Shown: positions 46,301 through 54,625 of the stretch, piece by piece
How the letters are laid out: each line of letters opens with the position of its first letter
Numbering within the stretch: position 1 is the first letter of the stretch
Assembly: GCA_028687755.1 (NCBI GenBank)
Contig: JAQTZL010000001.1
Location: forward strand, 62,001-126,000
Source of the DNA: Candidatus Nanopelagicales bacterium
GTDB taxonomy: Bacteria > Actinomycetota > Actinomycetes > S36-B12
DNA: 64,000 nucleotides
Direction: 5' to 3'
Translations under genes and position numbers: made by a program
The notes under the pieces: generated by a model
Database searches by the model: none
What the model was told of the DNA's origin: nothing
What the model saw: the letters and a program-made list of their open reading frames with translations, nothing else

Positions 46301-48169
46301 ATGGCTAATCACAGTGTGTGGATGACGAAGCGCTCGATGTCTAGTGATCGTTCAGTGCTGAAAAAGAGTCTTGGCAAAGGACTTGTTCGTCGCATCTTGG
46401 GTTATGCGCGTCCGTACAAAGTGATTGTCATCGCATTGCTTGTGACCTTGGTGTTTGCAGCTGTTTTAACAGTGGCGCAACCGTTACTTTTTCGCCGCAT
46501 CATTGACAAAGGTGTATCCGTTGGAGATTCCTCGGTCGTCACGAATACGGCGATCTTGATAGCTATTTTGGCGATTCTCGATGCAGTGCTCGGGTTGGTT
46601 GGACGATGGTTCTCGGCACGTATTGGTGAAGGCCTGATCTTTGATCTGCGCACTCAGGTCTTCGACCACGTTCAGCGCCAATCAATTGCGTTCTTCACTC
46701 GTGCACAAACGGGCGCGCTCATTTCACGCTTAAACAGCGATGTGATCGGTGCGCAACAAGCATTCACATCGACTCTCAGTGGTGTCATCGGTAACCTCAT
46801 TTCGCTGACGATTGTGCTGGTCACGATGTTTATCCTTTCGTGGCAAGTTACGTTGACATCACTAGTTCTGGTACCACTATTTCTCATCCCTGCCCGTTGG
46901 ATGGGTCGCAAACTTCAAGAGCTCACGCGTGACCAAATGAAACTCAATGCAGATATGAGCAATCAAATGTCTGAGCGTTTCAATGTTGCTGGAGCACTTC
47001 TCGTGAAACTTTTTGGGCGCCCCGAGGAGGAAGCAGACAATTTTTCCGGCAAGGCTGTTCGAGTACGAGACATTGGCATCAAGATGGCAATGGCCAACCG
47101 ATGGTTCTTCTCAGCTTTGACCTTAGTTGCGGCTTTAGCCACAGCCGTTGCCTATGGTCTTGGCGGCAACTTGGTCATCAGTGGAGTTCTTACGCTAGGA
47201 ACCTTGCTCGCACTCGTAGGCCTGTTGGCTCAGCTCTACGGGCCATTAACTGCACTTTCCAACGTGCGCATTGACATCATGACAGCGCTTGTATCTTTTG
47301 ATCGTGTATTCGAGGTTTTGGATCTGACTCCAGCGGTTCAAGATCCACGAAATCCAATCAAACTCCCTGAAACTTCACTGTCCTTGAAGTTCGACAACGT
47401 GAGTTTTACGTATCCAACCGCACGCGAAGTGTCTCTGGCTTCATTGGAAAGCGTTGCTCGCAAGGAGGAACATTTTGAAAATGATCCGGTACTTACGGGT
47501 GTTTCCTTTGAGGTGCCTGCTGGAACACTGACGGCAATAGTTGGACCATCAGGAGCAGGCAAAAGCACGATAAGCGCTCTTGTCACACGGCTATATGACG
47601 TCAGTAGCGGAGCGATCTCAATCGGTGGTGTGGATATCAGAGATGTGTCGCAGCTTGATTTGCATGCCAATCTTGGAGTCGTTACTCAAGACGCACATCT
47701 CTTCCACGACACCATCGGAGCGAATTTGCGTTACGCGCGACCAAAGGCGACTGATGATGAGATTTATGCCGCACTGGAGGCCGCACAGATCATCGATCTT
47801 GTGCGCTCATTGCCAAATGGTTTGAACACTGTGGTTGGAGACCGTGGGCATCGTCTTTCAGGTGGGGAAAAGCAGCGATTGGCTTTGGCTCGGGTGTTGC
47901 TTAAGAGTCCAAAGCTCTTGATTCTCGATGAAGCGACGGCACATTTGGATAGCGAAAGCGAGGCGGCCGTTCAACGTGCTTTGGATAGTGCTCTCGTTGG
48001 ACGAACATCGCTTGTAATCGCTCATCGTCTCTCAACTATTCGTAACGCAGATCAAATTCTTGTTATCGCCGATGGCGTTGTAGCCGAACGTGGTTCGCAT
48101 GAAGAACTCTTGAAGCTGCAGGGAACGTATTCGGACCTCTATAACACGCAATTTGCTACGACTGATTAG
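46301..48169 (+). CDS. ABC exporter, fused permease and ATPase
   Basis: A 622-residue half-transporter. Residues about 35-320 are the six-helix ABC exporter domain, with the QRQSIAFFTRAQTGALISRLNSD segment typical of the family. The ATPase (about 350-610) has Walker A IVGPSGAGKST, signature LSGGEKQRLALARVLL, Walker B LLILDEATAHLDSESE, and switch IAHRLSTIRNAD. It probably works as a homodimer; lipid or drug export is possible. AAAGGAG lies before ATG 46301. The 3' end overlaps the convergent SURF1 gene by 14 bases. Confidence 0.93.
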   Translation: MANHSVWMTKRSMSSDRSVLKKSLGKGLVRRILGYARPYKVIVIALLVTLVFAAVLTVAQPLLFRRIIDKGVSVGDSSVVTNTAILIAILAILDAVLGLVGRWFSARIGEGLIFDLRTQVFDHVQRQSIAFFTRAQTGALISRLNSDVIGAQQAFTSTLSGVIGNLISLTIVLVTMFILSWQVTLTSLVLVPLFLIPARWMGRKLQELTRDQMKLNADMSNQMSERFNVAGALLVKLFGRPEEEADNFSGKAVRVRDIGIKMAMANRWFFSALTLVAALATAVAYGLGGNLVISGVLTLGTLLALVGLLAQLYGPLTALSNVRIDIMTALVSFDRVFEVLDLTPAVQDPRNPIKLPETSLSLKFDNVSFTYPTAREVSLASLESVARKEEHFENDPVLTGVSFEVPAGTLTAIVGPSGAGKSTISALVTRLYDVSSGAISIGGVDIRDVSQLDLHANLGVVTQDAHLFHDTIGANLRYARPKATDDEIYAALEAAQIIDLVRSLPNGLNTVVGDRGHRLSGGEKQRLALARVLLKSPKLLILDEATAHLDSESEAAVQRALDSALVGRTSLVIAHRLSTIRNADQILVIADGVVAERGSHEELLKLQGTYSDLYNTQFATTD

Positions 48170-48881
48170 TTCGAGCAATTCTCGCATCGTCGGCGGCTTC
48201 GCGTCGCAAGAAGATGAACCATCCGACAATTGCTACAAGTGCGAAGAGAAACCACTGCACGGCGTACGAAATGTTTTGACCTTCATTAATTTCTGGAGTG
48301 TCGATGGCCACTAAGCCTGACTGTTTTGGAGCTGTGAGTTGAAGGTATCCGGGCTCTGAAGCTTGTACCGGGAGCACCTCTGGCGCAGGGGCGGGAATCA
48401 TTCCTACAGGTAAACCATTGAGATCACCGTTTTGTGCAGGTTCGTAATTTCTCCAGGCCCCAGTTATCTGTTGGTGACCTGCGGAGGGTTCTGGGATCTT
48501 GGGCATAGCTGTTGCAATACCCTGCACTGGCATCCACCCGCGATTGACCCATACGCTGCGTTGTTCATCAGTCTTGAATAGCGTCATCACCCAAAAACCG
48601 TTGGTTCCATTAAGCGGGCGTTTGCGCACAACAACTTGATTTTTTGGGTCGAAAGTTCCAGCCGCGGTGAAACGAGTCCATTGAGCTGTATTGCCCAAAG
48701 TGTTTGATGAAGGCAATTGCGAGGGTTTGAGAAGCGATGCCTCTTCTAATTCAACTCGTTCTACTCGCTTATTTTCGGCCCGACTCCACTGCCATCGGCT
48801 GAGTAAACCGAATCCAATGATCACCAGCACAACAAGTGCTGTGAAGCTGATCCACCTTCTGGTGCGCAATAGGGCAAGCAT
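48156..48881 (-). CDS. SURF1 family cytochrome oxidase biogenesis protein
   Basis: A 241-residue membrane protein with TM1 (about 9-28) and TM2 (about 205-227) flanking an external beta domain. FGLLSRWQWSRAENKRVE is the SURF1 N-terminal signature. VWVNRGWMPV and NISYAVQWFLFALVAIVGW are the other family motifs. SURF1 supports haem A insertion into the oxidase, consistent with ctaA and ctaB in this window. It starts five bases after the DUF3099 gene with no ribosome binding site, so it is probably coupled. Confidence 0.92.
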   Translation of the reverse strand: MLALLRTRRWISFTALVVLVIIGFGLLSRWQWSRAENKRVERVELEEASLLKPSQLPSSNTLGNTAQWTRFTAAGTFDPKNQVVVRKRPLNGTNGFWVMTLFKTDEQRSVWVNRGWMPVQGIATAMPKIPEPSAGHQQITGAWRNYEPAQNGDLNGLPVGMIPAPAPEVLPVQASEPGYLQLTAPKQSGLVAIDTPEINEGQNISYAVQWFLFALVAIVGWFIFLRREAADDARIARTNQS

Positions 48882-48886
48882 GTGAG

Positions 48887-49246
48887 TCAGTTCTTGTCCG
48901 GGCCAGCATCAACAACTTCGCCAATGATCACCCGGGATGACGTTGGTGGCAGGGCAGGTTGCACTTCTGGTGCCACACCCATGGTGCCTACCTCATCGTT
49001 TTCTCGGCCTGCGTTTGCTATCACCACAGCGAGATATGGCAGAACGATTGCACCCGCAATCAACACCCAGCGTGGCCACCCGGGTATGAAAATTGCGCCA
49101 ATAACGCACAAGGTGCGGATCAGCATCGAGATCAGATACTTACGGGTACGTCCCGTTTGTTCGACGCTTAACGGGCGCTGAGCGGCAGTGACATTGAAAA
49201 TGTCCTGTTCGACTCGATCGGGGCCCGAATCGGGATAAGACTCCAC
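48887..49246 (-). CDS. DUF3099 family membrane protein
   Basis: A 119-residue protein with two hydrophobic segments (about 40-55 and 60-80). GRTRKYLISMLIRTLCVIGA and LPYLAVVIANAGRE match the actinobacterial DUF3099 family. The function is unknown; it often neighbours SURF1, fab or moeB genes. The GTG 49246 start has TAGGCT six bases upstream, indicating a leaderless message that would also carry SURF1. It is divergent from the dodecin gene. Confidence 0.85.
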   Translation of the reverse strand: MESYPDSGPDRVEQDIFNVTAAQRPLSVEQTGRTRKYLISMLIRTLCVIGAIFIPGWPRWVLIAGAIVLPYLAVVIANAGRENDEVGTMGVAPEVQPALPPTSSRVIIGEVVDAGPDKN

Positions 49247-49252
49247 AGGGAG

Positions 49253-49258
49253 AGCCTA
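49253..49258 (-). promoter_or_regulatory. -10 element for leaderless DUF3099-SURF1 operon
   Basis: On the minus strand TAGGCT is followed by six bases (CTCCCT) and GTG 49246. It lies 22 bases from the facing dodecin -10. Confidence 0.5.
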
Positions 49259-49280
49259 CGCCTGCCATCGCGTCTCGGTG

Positions 49281-49286
49281 TACGGT
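49281..49286 (+). promoter_or_regulatory. -10 element for leaderless dodecin gene
   Basis: TACGGT is followed by six bases (CCAATC) and ATG 49293. Confidence 0.5.
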
Positions 49287-49292
49287 CCAATC

Positions 49293-49511
49293 ATGAATCG
49301 CACATATGGCATCACTGAAGTAGTCGGCACCTCAAATGAGGGCGTAGACGTGGCTATTCGAAGCGCTATTAGCCGAACCTCCAAGACCGTTCGTCATCTG
49401 GATTGGTTTGAGGTTACCCAGATTCGTGGCTATGTCCGCGACGGCGAGGTTGATCACTTTCAGGTCTCTCTCAAGGTTGGATATCGCATGGAAGATTCCG
49501 GCGCTCAATAA
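49293..49511 (+). CDS. Dodecin, flavin-binding storage protein
   Basis: A 72-residue dodecin. The N-terminus TYGITEVVGTSNEGVD, then ISRTSKTVRHLDWFEVTQIRGYV with the flavin-stacking Trp and Gln, and HFQVSLKVGYRME at the end cover the whole family. Twelve subunits form a hollow sphere that stores flavin or CoA. An upstream in-frame ATG at 49278 would begin before the -10 element, so ATG 49293 is chosen. It precedes fabG by 20 bases and may share its transcript. Confidence 0.93.
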   Translation: MNRTYGITEVVGTSNEGVDVAIRSAISRTSKTVRHLDWFEVTQIRGYVRDGEVDHFQVSLKVGYRMEDSGAQ

Positions 49512-49531
49512 TTTTCGAAGAAAAGGTTCAC

Positions 49532-50236
49532 ATGTCACGGGTCGCGCTCGTCACTGGAGGTAATCGCGGTATCGGGTTGAGCATTGCTCAATTACTGCGC
49601 GCCGGCGGTTACACGGTTGTTGTTGGTTCTCGCATAGGTACTGCACCAGATGGTCTCAATGCTGTAACCATGGACGTGTCGAGCACCGCATCAATTGATG
49701 CTGGTTTTACCGAAATTGAAGAGAAATTCGGACCAGTTGAAATCTTGATCGCCAATGCCGGAATGACCCGTGACACATTGCTGATGCGGATGAGCGATGA
49801 AGACATTGACGAAGTGATCAATACGAATCTTTCCGGCTCCATCAAATTGGCACGTCGTGCATTGCGAAGCATGTTGAAGGCGCGCTATGGACGCATCATC
49901 TTTATGTCTTCCGTTGTGGGCATTATTGGTTCGGCTGGTCAGGTCAACTATTCGGCTGCGAAGTCGGGACTTATCGGAGCTGCTCGTTCACTGGTACGCG
50001 AGGTTGGCGGGAGAGGCATCACCGTCAATGTCTTAACGCCAGGTTTCGTAAATACCGATATGACAGCTGAATTAGGTGACGATCGTCGCGCTGAGATCGT
50101 GAGCATCGTGCCTCTTGGTCGTTATGCTGAGCCGGACGAAATAGCCACTGTTGTGGAATTCCTCGTGGGTGATGGTGCGGCTTACATCACTGGCGCGGTG
50201 ATTCCCATCGATGGTGGTTTAGGAATGGGCGACTAG
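49532..50236 (+). CDS. fabG: 3-oxoacyl-ACP reductase
   Basis: A 234-residue SDR enzyme for the first reduction of fatty acid elongation. TGGNRGIGL is the NADPH site, IANAG follows, the catalytic set is SSVVG...YSAAKSG, and LTPGFVNTDM and ITGAVIPIDGGLGM are FabG-typical. It is followed by an InhA-type enoyl reductase, the same pair as fabG1-inhA in mycobacteria. ATG 49532 has AAGAAAAGG upstream. Confidence 0.95.
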   Translation: MSRVALVTGGNRGIGLSIAQLLRAGGYTVVVGSRIGTAPDGLNAVTMDVSSTASIDAGFTEIEEKFGPVEILIANAGMTRDTLLMRMSDEDIDEVINTNLSGSIKLARRALRSMLKARYGRIIFMSSVVGIIGSAGQVNYSAAKSGLIGAARSLVREVGGRGITVNVLTPGFVNTDMTAELGDDRRAEIVSIVPLGRYAEPDEIATVVEFLVGDGAAYITGAVIPIDGGLGMGD

Positions 50237-50258
50237 CGCCACCAAGAAAGGGACGACC

Positions 50259-51026
50259 GTGGGAATTCTTGAAGGCAAGAACATCGTGATCACTGGTGTG
50301 CTCACTGATCAGTCCATCGCATTCCACGCTGCCCGACTGGCCCAAGAAGAGGGCGCGAACGTTGTGCTCACTGGCTACGGCCGTGCCTTGTCGCTCACAA
50401 AGAGAGCGGCTGGTCGCCTTCCAAAGGAAGCGCCAGTTCTCGAACTCGATGTTGTGAATCAAGAACATCTCGATGCACTTGCCGGCGGAATCAAAGAACA
50501 TATGGATCGCGTCGATGGAGTGCTGCACTCCATTGGGTTTGCACCAGCAGATGCGCTCGGCGGAAATTTCCTCAATACCCCTTGGTCCGATGTCGCAATC
50601 GCCCTCGAAGTTTCAGCTTTCTCCTTTAAATCACTGGCCATGGCATGTCTGCCACTCATGACAGAAGGTGGATCTGTCGTTGGTCTTGACTTCGATTCCA
50701 CCATGGCTTGGCCAAAGTACGACTGGATGGGCGTAGCCAAAGCCGCGTTTGAAAGCACCTCGCGCTATTTGGCTCGCGACCTTGGCCCGAAGAACATTCG
50801 GGTGAATCTGGTGGCTGCAGGCCCTATTCGCACCATGGCTGCCAAGGGAATACCCGGCTTTGACAGCTTCGAGGAAGTCTGGGCAACGCGTTCACCTATT
50901 GGTTGGGATCTTGATGATCCAGAACCAGCTGCCAAGGCCTGCATTGCGTTGATGTCGGATTGGTTCCCAGCAACCACGGGTGAAATCGTGCATGTTGATG
51001 GTGGAGTGCATTCACAAGGCGCATAG
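50259..51026 (+). CDS. fabI: Enoyl-ACP reductase, FabI/InhA type
   Basis: A 255-residue NADH-dependent enzyme for the last reduction of fatty acid elongation. ITGVLTDQSIAFHAARLAQEEGA is the cofactor site, HSIGFAPADA follows, and YDWMGVAKAAFES holds the Tyr-x6-Lys pair in the InhA style. AAGPIRTMAAKGIPGF is the substrate loop. The start is GTG 50259 with AAAGGGA upstream. The position of InhA Ser94 is Gly here (IGFAP, as in InhA). Stop overlaps the sixA start. Confidence 0.95.
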   Translation: MGILEGKNIVITGVLTDQSIAFHAARLAQEEGANVVLTGYGRALSLTKRAAGRLPKEAPVLELDVVNQEHLDALAGGIKEHMDRVDGVLHSIGFAPADALGGNFLNTPWSDVAIALEVSAFSFKSLAMACLPLMTEGGSVVGLDFDSTMAWPKYDWMGVAKAAFESTSRYLARDLGPKNIRVNLVAAGPIRTMAAKGIPGFDSFEEVWATRSPIGWDLDDPEPAAKACIALMSDWFPATTGEIVHVDGGVHSQGA

Positions 51027-51547
51027 TGATGCAGCTTGGGTCACTGGTGCTTATGCGCCATGCGAAATCGTCGTATCCCGCAGGTGTAGCTGATCACGAT
51101 CGTCCACTCAATAATCGCGGTGAGCGCGATGCGCACGCCGCGGGTATTTGGTTGTCCGAAAATCAAGACATCTGGCAGGGCAACTCGCGGAAAGTACTTG
51201 TTTCCAGTGCTCTGCGTGCGCAACAGACGTGGAAGATAGCCGCTGGCACATTTCAAGTTGATCATCAAAATGAGCCAAGAATTTATGAGGCTGCAGTTTC
51301 GACGTTAATCAGTCTTGTTGATGTTGAGATCCGCAACGGCACTGATGTTCTCCTTGTTGGGCACAACCCCGGACTTGAGGAACTTGCGTTATTCCTCACC
51401 CGGCATCAAGTTACGCCAGCGCGAATGATTGCTGAAGCAAAATTTCCCACCTCAGGTATTGCAGTACTCAGAATCCTTGATGAATCTTGGTCTGATGCAA
51501 GCGCAGTTCTTGAATCGTTCACTGTGCCTCGAGGTACACAGGTTTGA
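51026..51547 (+). CDS. SixA-type phosphohistidine phosphatase
   Basis: A 173-residue histidine phosphatase. The catalytic motif is LVLMRHAKSSYP (RHA, SixA style), with NNRGERDAHAAG, SSALRAQQTW and the second His in VLLVGHNPGLEELA. The target is unknown; SixA proteins act on phosphohistidine proteins. A GTG overlaps the fabI TAG at 51026, and an ATG follows at 51029; either may start. It is the third gene of the fab transcript and convergent with serB. Confidence 0.9.
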   Translation: MMQLGSLVLMRHAKSSYPAGVADHDRPLNNRGERDAHAAGIWLSENQDIWQGNSRKVLVSSALRAQQTWKIAAGTFQVDHQNEPRIYEAAVSTLISLVDVEIRNGTDVLLVGHNPGLEELALFLTRHQVTPARMIAEAKFPTSGIAVLRILDESWSDASAVLESFTVPRGTQV

Positions 51548-51549
51548 GA

Positions 51550-52761
51550 TCATGAACCCAAGAGTGGGGGAGCGGGCGTAACGATTCCCGCTAGTTCGTC
51601 AGCATCCTCAATATCTTCACGAGTGATACCCAGCAAATACAGAACAGAGTCAAGATACGGAACATTAACGGCTGTATCAGCTGCAGCACGCGCAGCCGCT
51701 TTTGCATTAAAAGCAACTCCTAAGCCTGCAGCTTCCAGCATGTCGATGTCATTAGCGCCATCACCTATCGCGATTGTTCGACGCATTGGGATACCGAACT
51801 CCTCAGCGAATTCTTCAAGTGCCTTGCGCTTACCTAGGCGATCGACGATTGGCCCATCGACTTCGCCGGTCAGCACTCCGTCTGCGACAGCAAGCCTGTT
51901 CGCGCGTAGGCGATCAATGCCGAGTTCTTGTGCAAGTGGTTCGATGACTTCAACGAATCCACCCGAAACTAGGCAAACTCGATAACCCAAAGTATTGAGC
52001 GTTCGGCACAGTGTGCGCGCACCAGGCGTGAGTGAGATTTGGCCGCGTACCTTGTCGATCACATCAACAGGTAGACCTTTGAGCAGGGCAACGCGCTCGC
52101 GCAGCGAAGCCGCAAAATCAAGTTCGCCGGCCATCGCTCGTTCAGTAATGAGCGCGACTTGTGGAAGAACGCCAGCCTCTGCCGCAAGCAAATCTATGAC
52201 TTCATTTTGGATGACTGTTGAATCCACATCCATCACCACAAGGTGTTGGCCGCGTCGATCAAGGCCTGCGTCTTGAACAGCAATGTCGACACCAGTTTCC
52301 GACGCGGCACTGGCCAGCGCGCGGCGCAGATTCGAAGCCGACGCACCAGATACTTCAAAGAGCAAAGCCGTCACGGGATATTTCGCAATTCTTCGAATGC
52401 GATCAACATTTGCTCCATGAGCAGTCAGTTCCTCAGCTACGCGCCGAATTGCCTCTGGGCGCAATGGGGATCCAAGAAGTGTGATCTGAATTCTGTGCCG
52501 TTTGCCAGTGCTTTCGGCAACGTGCTCGTTAATGCTGACATCGAGGTCAAGATTGCGAGCGAAATTAGTAACTGTTGTTGTTGTTGTATCGACCAAGTCA
52601 GCATTGACGTCCACCAAAGCGGTGAGCACCAATCGATCTCGAACAACTAACTGTTCAATGTCTTGAACAATTGCTGAAGGGTCCAAGGCTGTAAAAAGGC
52701 CCTTGGTGACTCCTGGCCGATCGTGGCCAGACAAGGTGATGAGCAAGGTCTGAGTAGGCAT
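51550..52761 (-). CDS. serB: Phosphoserine phosphatase with N-terminal ACT domains
   Basis: A 403-residue enzyme for the last step of serine synthesis. Two ACT-like domains come first (about 1-80 and 90-165; LITLSGHDRPGVTKGLF begins the first), as in mycobacterial SerB2, which is feedback-inhibited by serine. The HAD phosphatase domain (about 175-385) has VVMDVDSTVIQNEVID with the nucleophile Asp, CLVSGGFVEVI, and AIGDGANDIDML. ATG 52761 is preceded by TAGCGT nine bases upstream. It is divergent from an ABC ATPase gene, as in the Rv3042c-Rv3041c region (from memory). Confidence 0.95.
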   Translation of the reverse strand: MPTQTLLITLSGHDRPGVTKGLFTALDPSAIVQDIEQLVVRDRLVLTALVDVNADLVDTTTTTVTNFARNLDLDVSINEHVAESTGKRHRIQITLLGSPLRPEAIRRVAEELTAHGANVDRIRRIAKYPVTALLFEVSGASASNLRRALASAASETGVDIAVQDAGLDRRGQHLVVMDVDSTVIQNEVIDLLAAEAGVLPQVALITERAMAGELDFAASLRERVALLKGLPVDVIDKVRGQISLTPGARTLCRTLNTLGYRVCLVSGGFVEVIEPLAQELGIDRLRANRLAVADGVLTGEVDGPIVDRLGKRKALEEFAEEFGIPMRRTIAIGDGANDIDMLEAAGLGVAFNAKAAARAAADTAVNVPYLDSVLYLLGITREDIEDADELAGIVTPAPPLLGS

Positions 52762-52807
52762 GACAGGCCAACGCTAGCCGTTACCGGGCATTGAGTGGTG
52801 CTCCGGC

Positions 52808-52813
52808 TAAAGT
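52808..52813 (+). promoter_or_regulatory. -10 element for leaderless ABC ATPase gene
   Basis: TAAAGT is followed by six bases (CATGGC) and GTG 52820. Confidence 0.5.
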
Positions 52814-52819
52814 CATGGC

Positions 52820-53605
52820 GTGCCCGAGGTCCTGAAGTGTTCAAACATCGTTGTGCGTCGCGGCACCAGACACCTGGTTGACCATGTTGATTGGGTCGTA
52901 AACGAGGGGGAGCGCTGGGTCATTCTTGGGCCCAATGGGGCTGGGAAGACCACCCTCATGCTGGTGTGTTCCGGGCGCATGTTTCCGACATCGGGCAGTG
53001 TCGAACTGCTCGGTGAGGTGCTAGGCAAGACTGATATGGCCGAACTCAAGCCTCTTATTGGTTGGGCCAGCAGCGCGATGATGAACGACATTCCGCCATC
53101 AGAACGAGTGGGAGATGTAGTTCTGACTGGTGCGTACTCCGTATCGGGACGCTGGCGTGAAGAGTATGAAAGTGCCGACGTCATTCGTGCTGCTTCGCTG
53201 ATGTACGCATGGGGTTTGAGTCATCTGGCTCAACGCACATTTGGCACACTGTCAGAAGGTGAACGTAAGCGCACGTGCATCGCTCGCGCCCTCATGAGTA
53301 ACCCAGAACTGTTATTGCTGGATGAGCCTGGAGCAGGTTTAGATCTTGGTGGGCGCGAAGATCTGGTCAGTCGTATGTCGCAGATAGCTTCTGATTCCGA
53401 CGAGCCAACTCAAATCCTGATCACACACCACGTTGAAGAGATCCCATCGGGTTTCACTCACGCTTTGCTGATGCGTGATGGAAAGATTGTGACTAAGGGT
53501 GCAATAGACGAAGTGATCACGGGGCCATGGCTCACGGCCACGTTTGGGCTGCCCATCAAGGTTTCACGTATTGGTGTTCGCTACTTGGCAATGCGTGATG
53601 TCTAG
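52820..53605 (+). CDS. ABC-type ATP-binding protein without a permease
   Basis: A 261-residue ATPase. Walker A is ILGPNGAGKTTLM, the signature is LSEGERKRTCIARAL (Glu in place of the first Gly), Walker B is LLLLDEPGAGLDL, and the switch is LITHHVEEI. It resembles ModF/Rv3041c-like orphan ATPases. No permease gene adjoins. The GTG start has no ribosome binding site and a -10 six bases upstream. Its stop overlaps pgsA by eight bases. Confidence 0.88.
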   Translation: MPEVLKCSNIVVRRGTRHLVDHVDWVVNEGERWVILGPNGAGKTTLMLVCSGRMFPTSGSVELLGEVLGKTDMAELKPLIGWASSAMMNDIPPSERVGDVVLTGAYSVSGRWREEYESADVIRAASLMYAWGLSHLAQRTFGTLSEGERKRTCIARALMSNPELLLLDEPGAGLDLGGREDLVSRMSQIASDSDEPTQILITHHVEEIPSGFTHALLMRDGKIVTKGAIDEVITGPWLTATFGLPIKVSRIGVRYLAMRDV

Positions 53606-54176
53606 CGAACGTGTCATCACTGTGCCCAACGCTCTGAGTGTTGTGCGCTTGATTGGCGTCCCTATTTTTCTGTGGCTTATTTTGGTCCCACAAGCCGATG
53701 GTTGGGCGTTTCTTGTGCTCGCGGTTGCCGGGGTAACTGACTGGCTTGATGGTGCGCTCGCACGCATGTTGAATCAACAAAGTCGCCTTGGTGCGCTTCT
53801 TGATCCTGCAGCGGATCGTTTGTACATTGCCGCCACCATCGTTGGACTCGCGTTGCGTTCGATCATTCCTTGGTGGATCGTTGCGGCTCTCGTGGCCCGG
53901 GATGTGCTGTTGTTGGGACTCATCCCGCTACTGCGTAAACATGGCATGTTGACTCTGCCAGTCACCATGCTGGGTAAGGCAGCGACATTTTGTTTGCTGT
54001 GGGGTTTCCCGATGCTGCTGTTGAGCACCTTCGATACTTGGTGGGGCAGCCTTGCCGGAGCCGCTGGTTGGGCTTTCTCGCTTTGGGGTGTGGCGCTGTA
54101 CTGGTGGGCAGGATTGGACTACATCCGTACCGCTCGGGCACTGTCTCGATCGGATACCAAACACGACATGGCATAG
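53598..54176 (+). CDS. CDP-alcohol phosphatidyltransferase, PgsA-like
   Basis: A 192-residue membrane enzyme of phospholipid synthesis with about five helices. The catalytic motif is complete: D-WL-DG-AL-AR, eight residues, G-x3-D-x3-D (DWLDGALAR and GALLDPAADR). VPNALSVVRLIGVP is the usual N-terminal segment. The product may be phosphatidylglycerophosphate or cardiolipin; the motif does not decide. ATG 53598 overlaps the ABC ATPase stop. A longer in-frame start at 53544 lies deep in that gene. GcvH follows 34 bases later. Confidence 0.88.
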   Translation: MSSERVITVPNALSVVRLIGVPIFLWLILVPQADGWAFLVLAVAGVTDWLDGALARMLNQQSRLGALLDPAADRLYIAATIVGLALRSIIPWWIVAALVARDVLLLGLIPLLRKHGMLTLPVTMLGKAATFCLLWGFPMLLLSTFDTWWGSLAGAAGWAFSLWGVALYWWAGLDYIRTARALSRSDTKHDMA

Positions 54177-54210
54177 TTCGCCACATAGATAAGCCCATGG
54201 AAGGACGCTC

Positions 54211-54588
54211 ATGAACCCGCAGGAACTTCGATACACGTCCGAGCACGAATGGGTTCGCATCGCCGGCGAAATCGCTGAGATCGGCATTACCGACTATGCC
54301 CAGGAAGCCTTAGGCGACATTGTCTATGTCAGCTTGCCGAATATTGGCGACTCGGTTGCAGCTGGTGATGCATGCGGCGAGGTTGAATCGACCAAAAGCG
54401 TGAGCGATATTTACGCTCCTTGCACTGGTGTGGTCACGGAAATCAATGATGCCCTTGACGGCAGCCCTCAGAACATCAACGAAGAGCCATACCTGGGCGG
54501 ATGGCTCTTCAAGGTCAAACTCACCAATCCGGCTGAAGCCGATGGACTACTCAGTGCCGAGCAGTATGAGGAGCAAACGCGCGCCTAG
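54211..54588 (+). CDS. gcvH: Glycine cleavage system H protein
   Basis: A 125-residue lipoyl carrier protein. The lipoylated Lys is in GEVESTKSVSDIYAP. RYTSEHEWVRI at the start, GITDYAQEALGDIVYVSLP, and NEEPYLGGWLFKVKL are hallmarks. It carries the aminomethyl group between GcvP and GcvT. AAGGA lies about seven bases before ATG 54211. GcvP is about 2.7 kb downstream; gcvT is not in the window. Confidence 0.96.
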   Translation: MNPQELRYTSEHEWVRIAGEIAEIGITDYAQEALGDIVYVSLPNIGDSVAAGDACGEVESTKSVSDIYAPCTGVVTEINDALDGSPQNINEEPYLGGWLFKVKLTNPAEADGLLSAEQYEEQTRA

Positions 54589-54612
54589 GTGTTCGTTTGG
54601 GTACTCACCCGG

Positions 54613-54618
54613 TAGATT
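54613..54618 (+). promoter_or_regulatory. -10 element for leaderless FHA gene
   Basis: TAGATT is followed by seven bases and ATG 54626. Confidence 0.45.
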
Positions 54619-54625
54619 GGCGACC

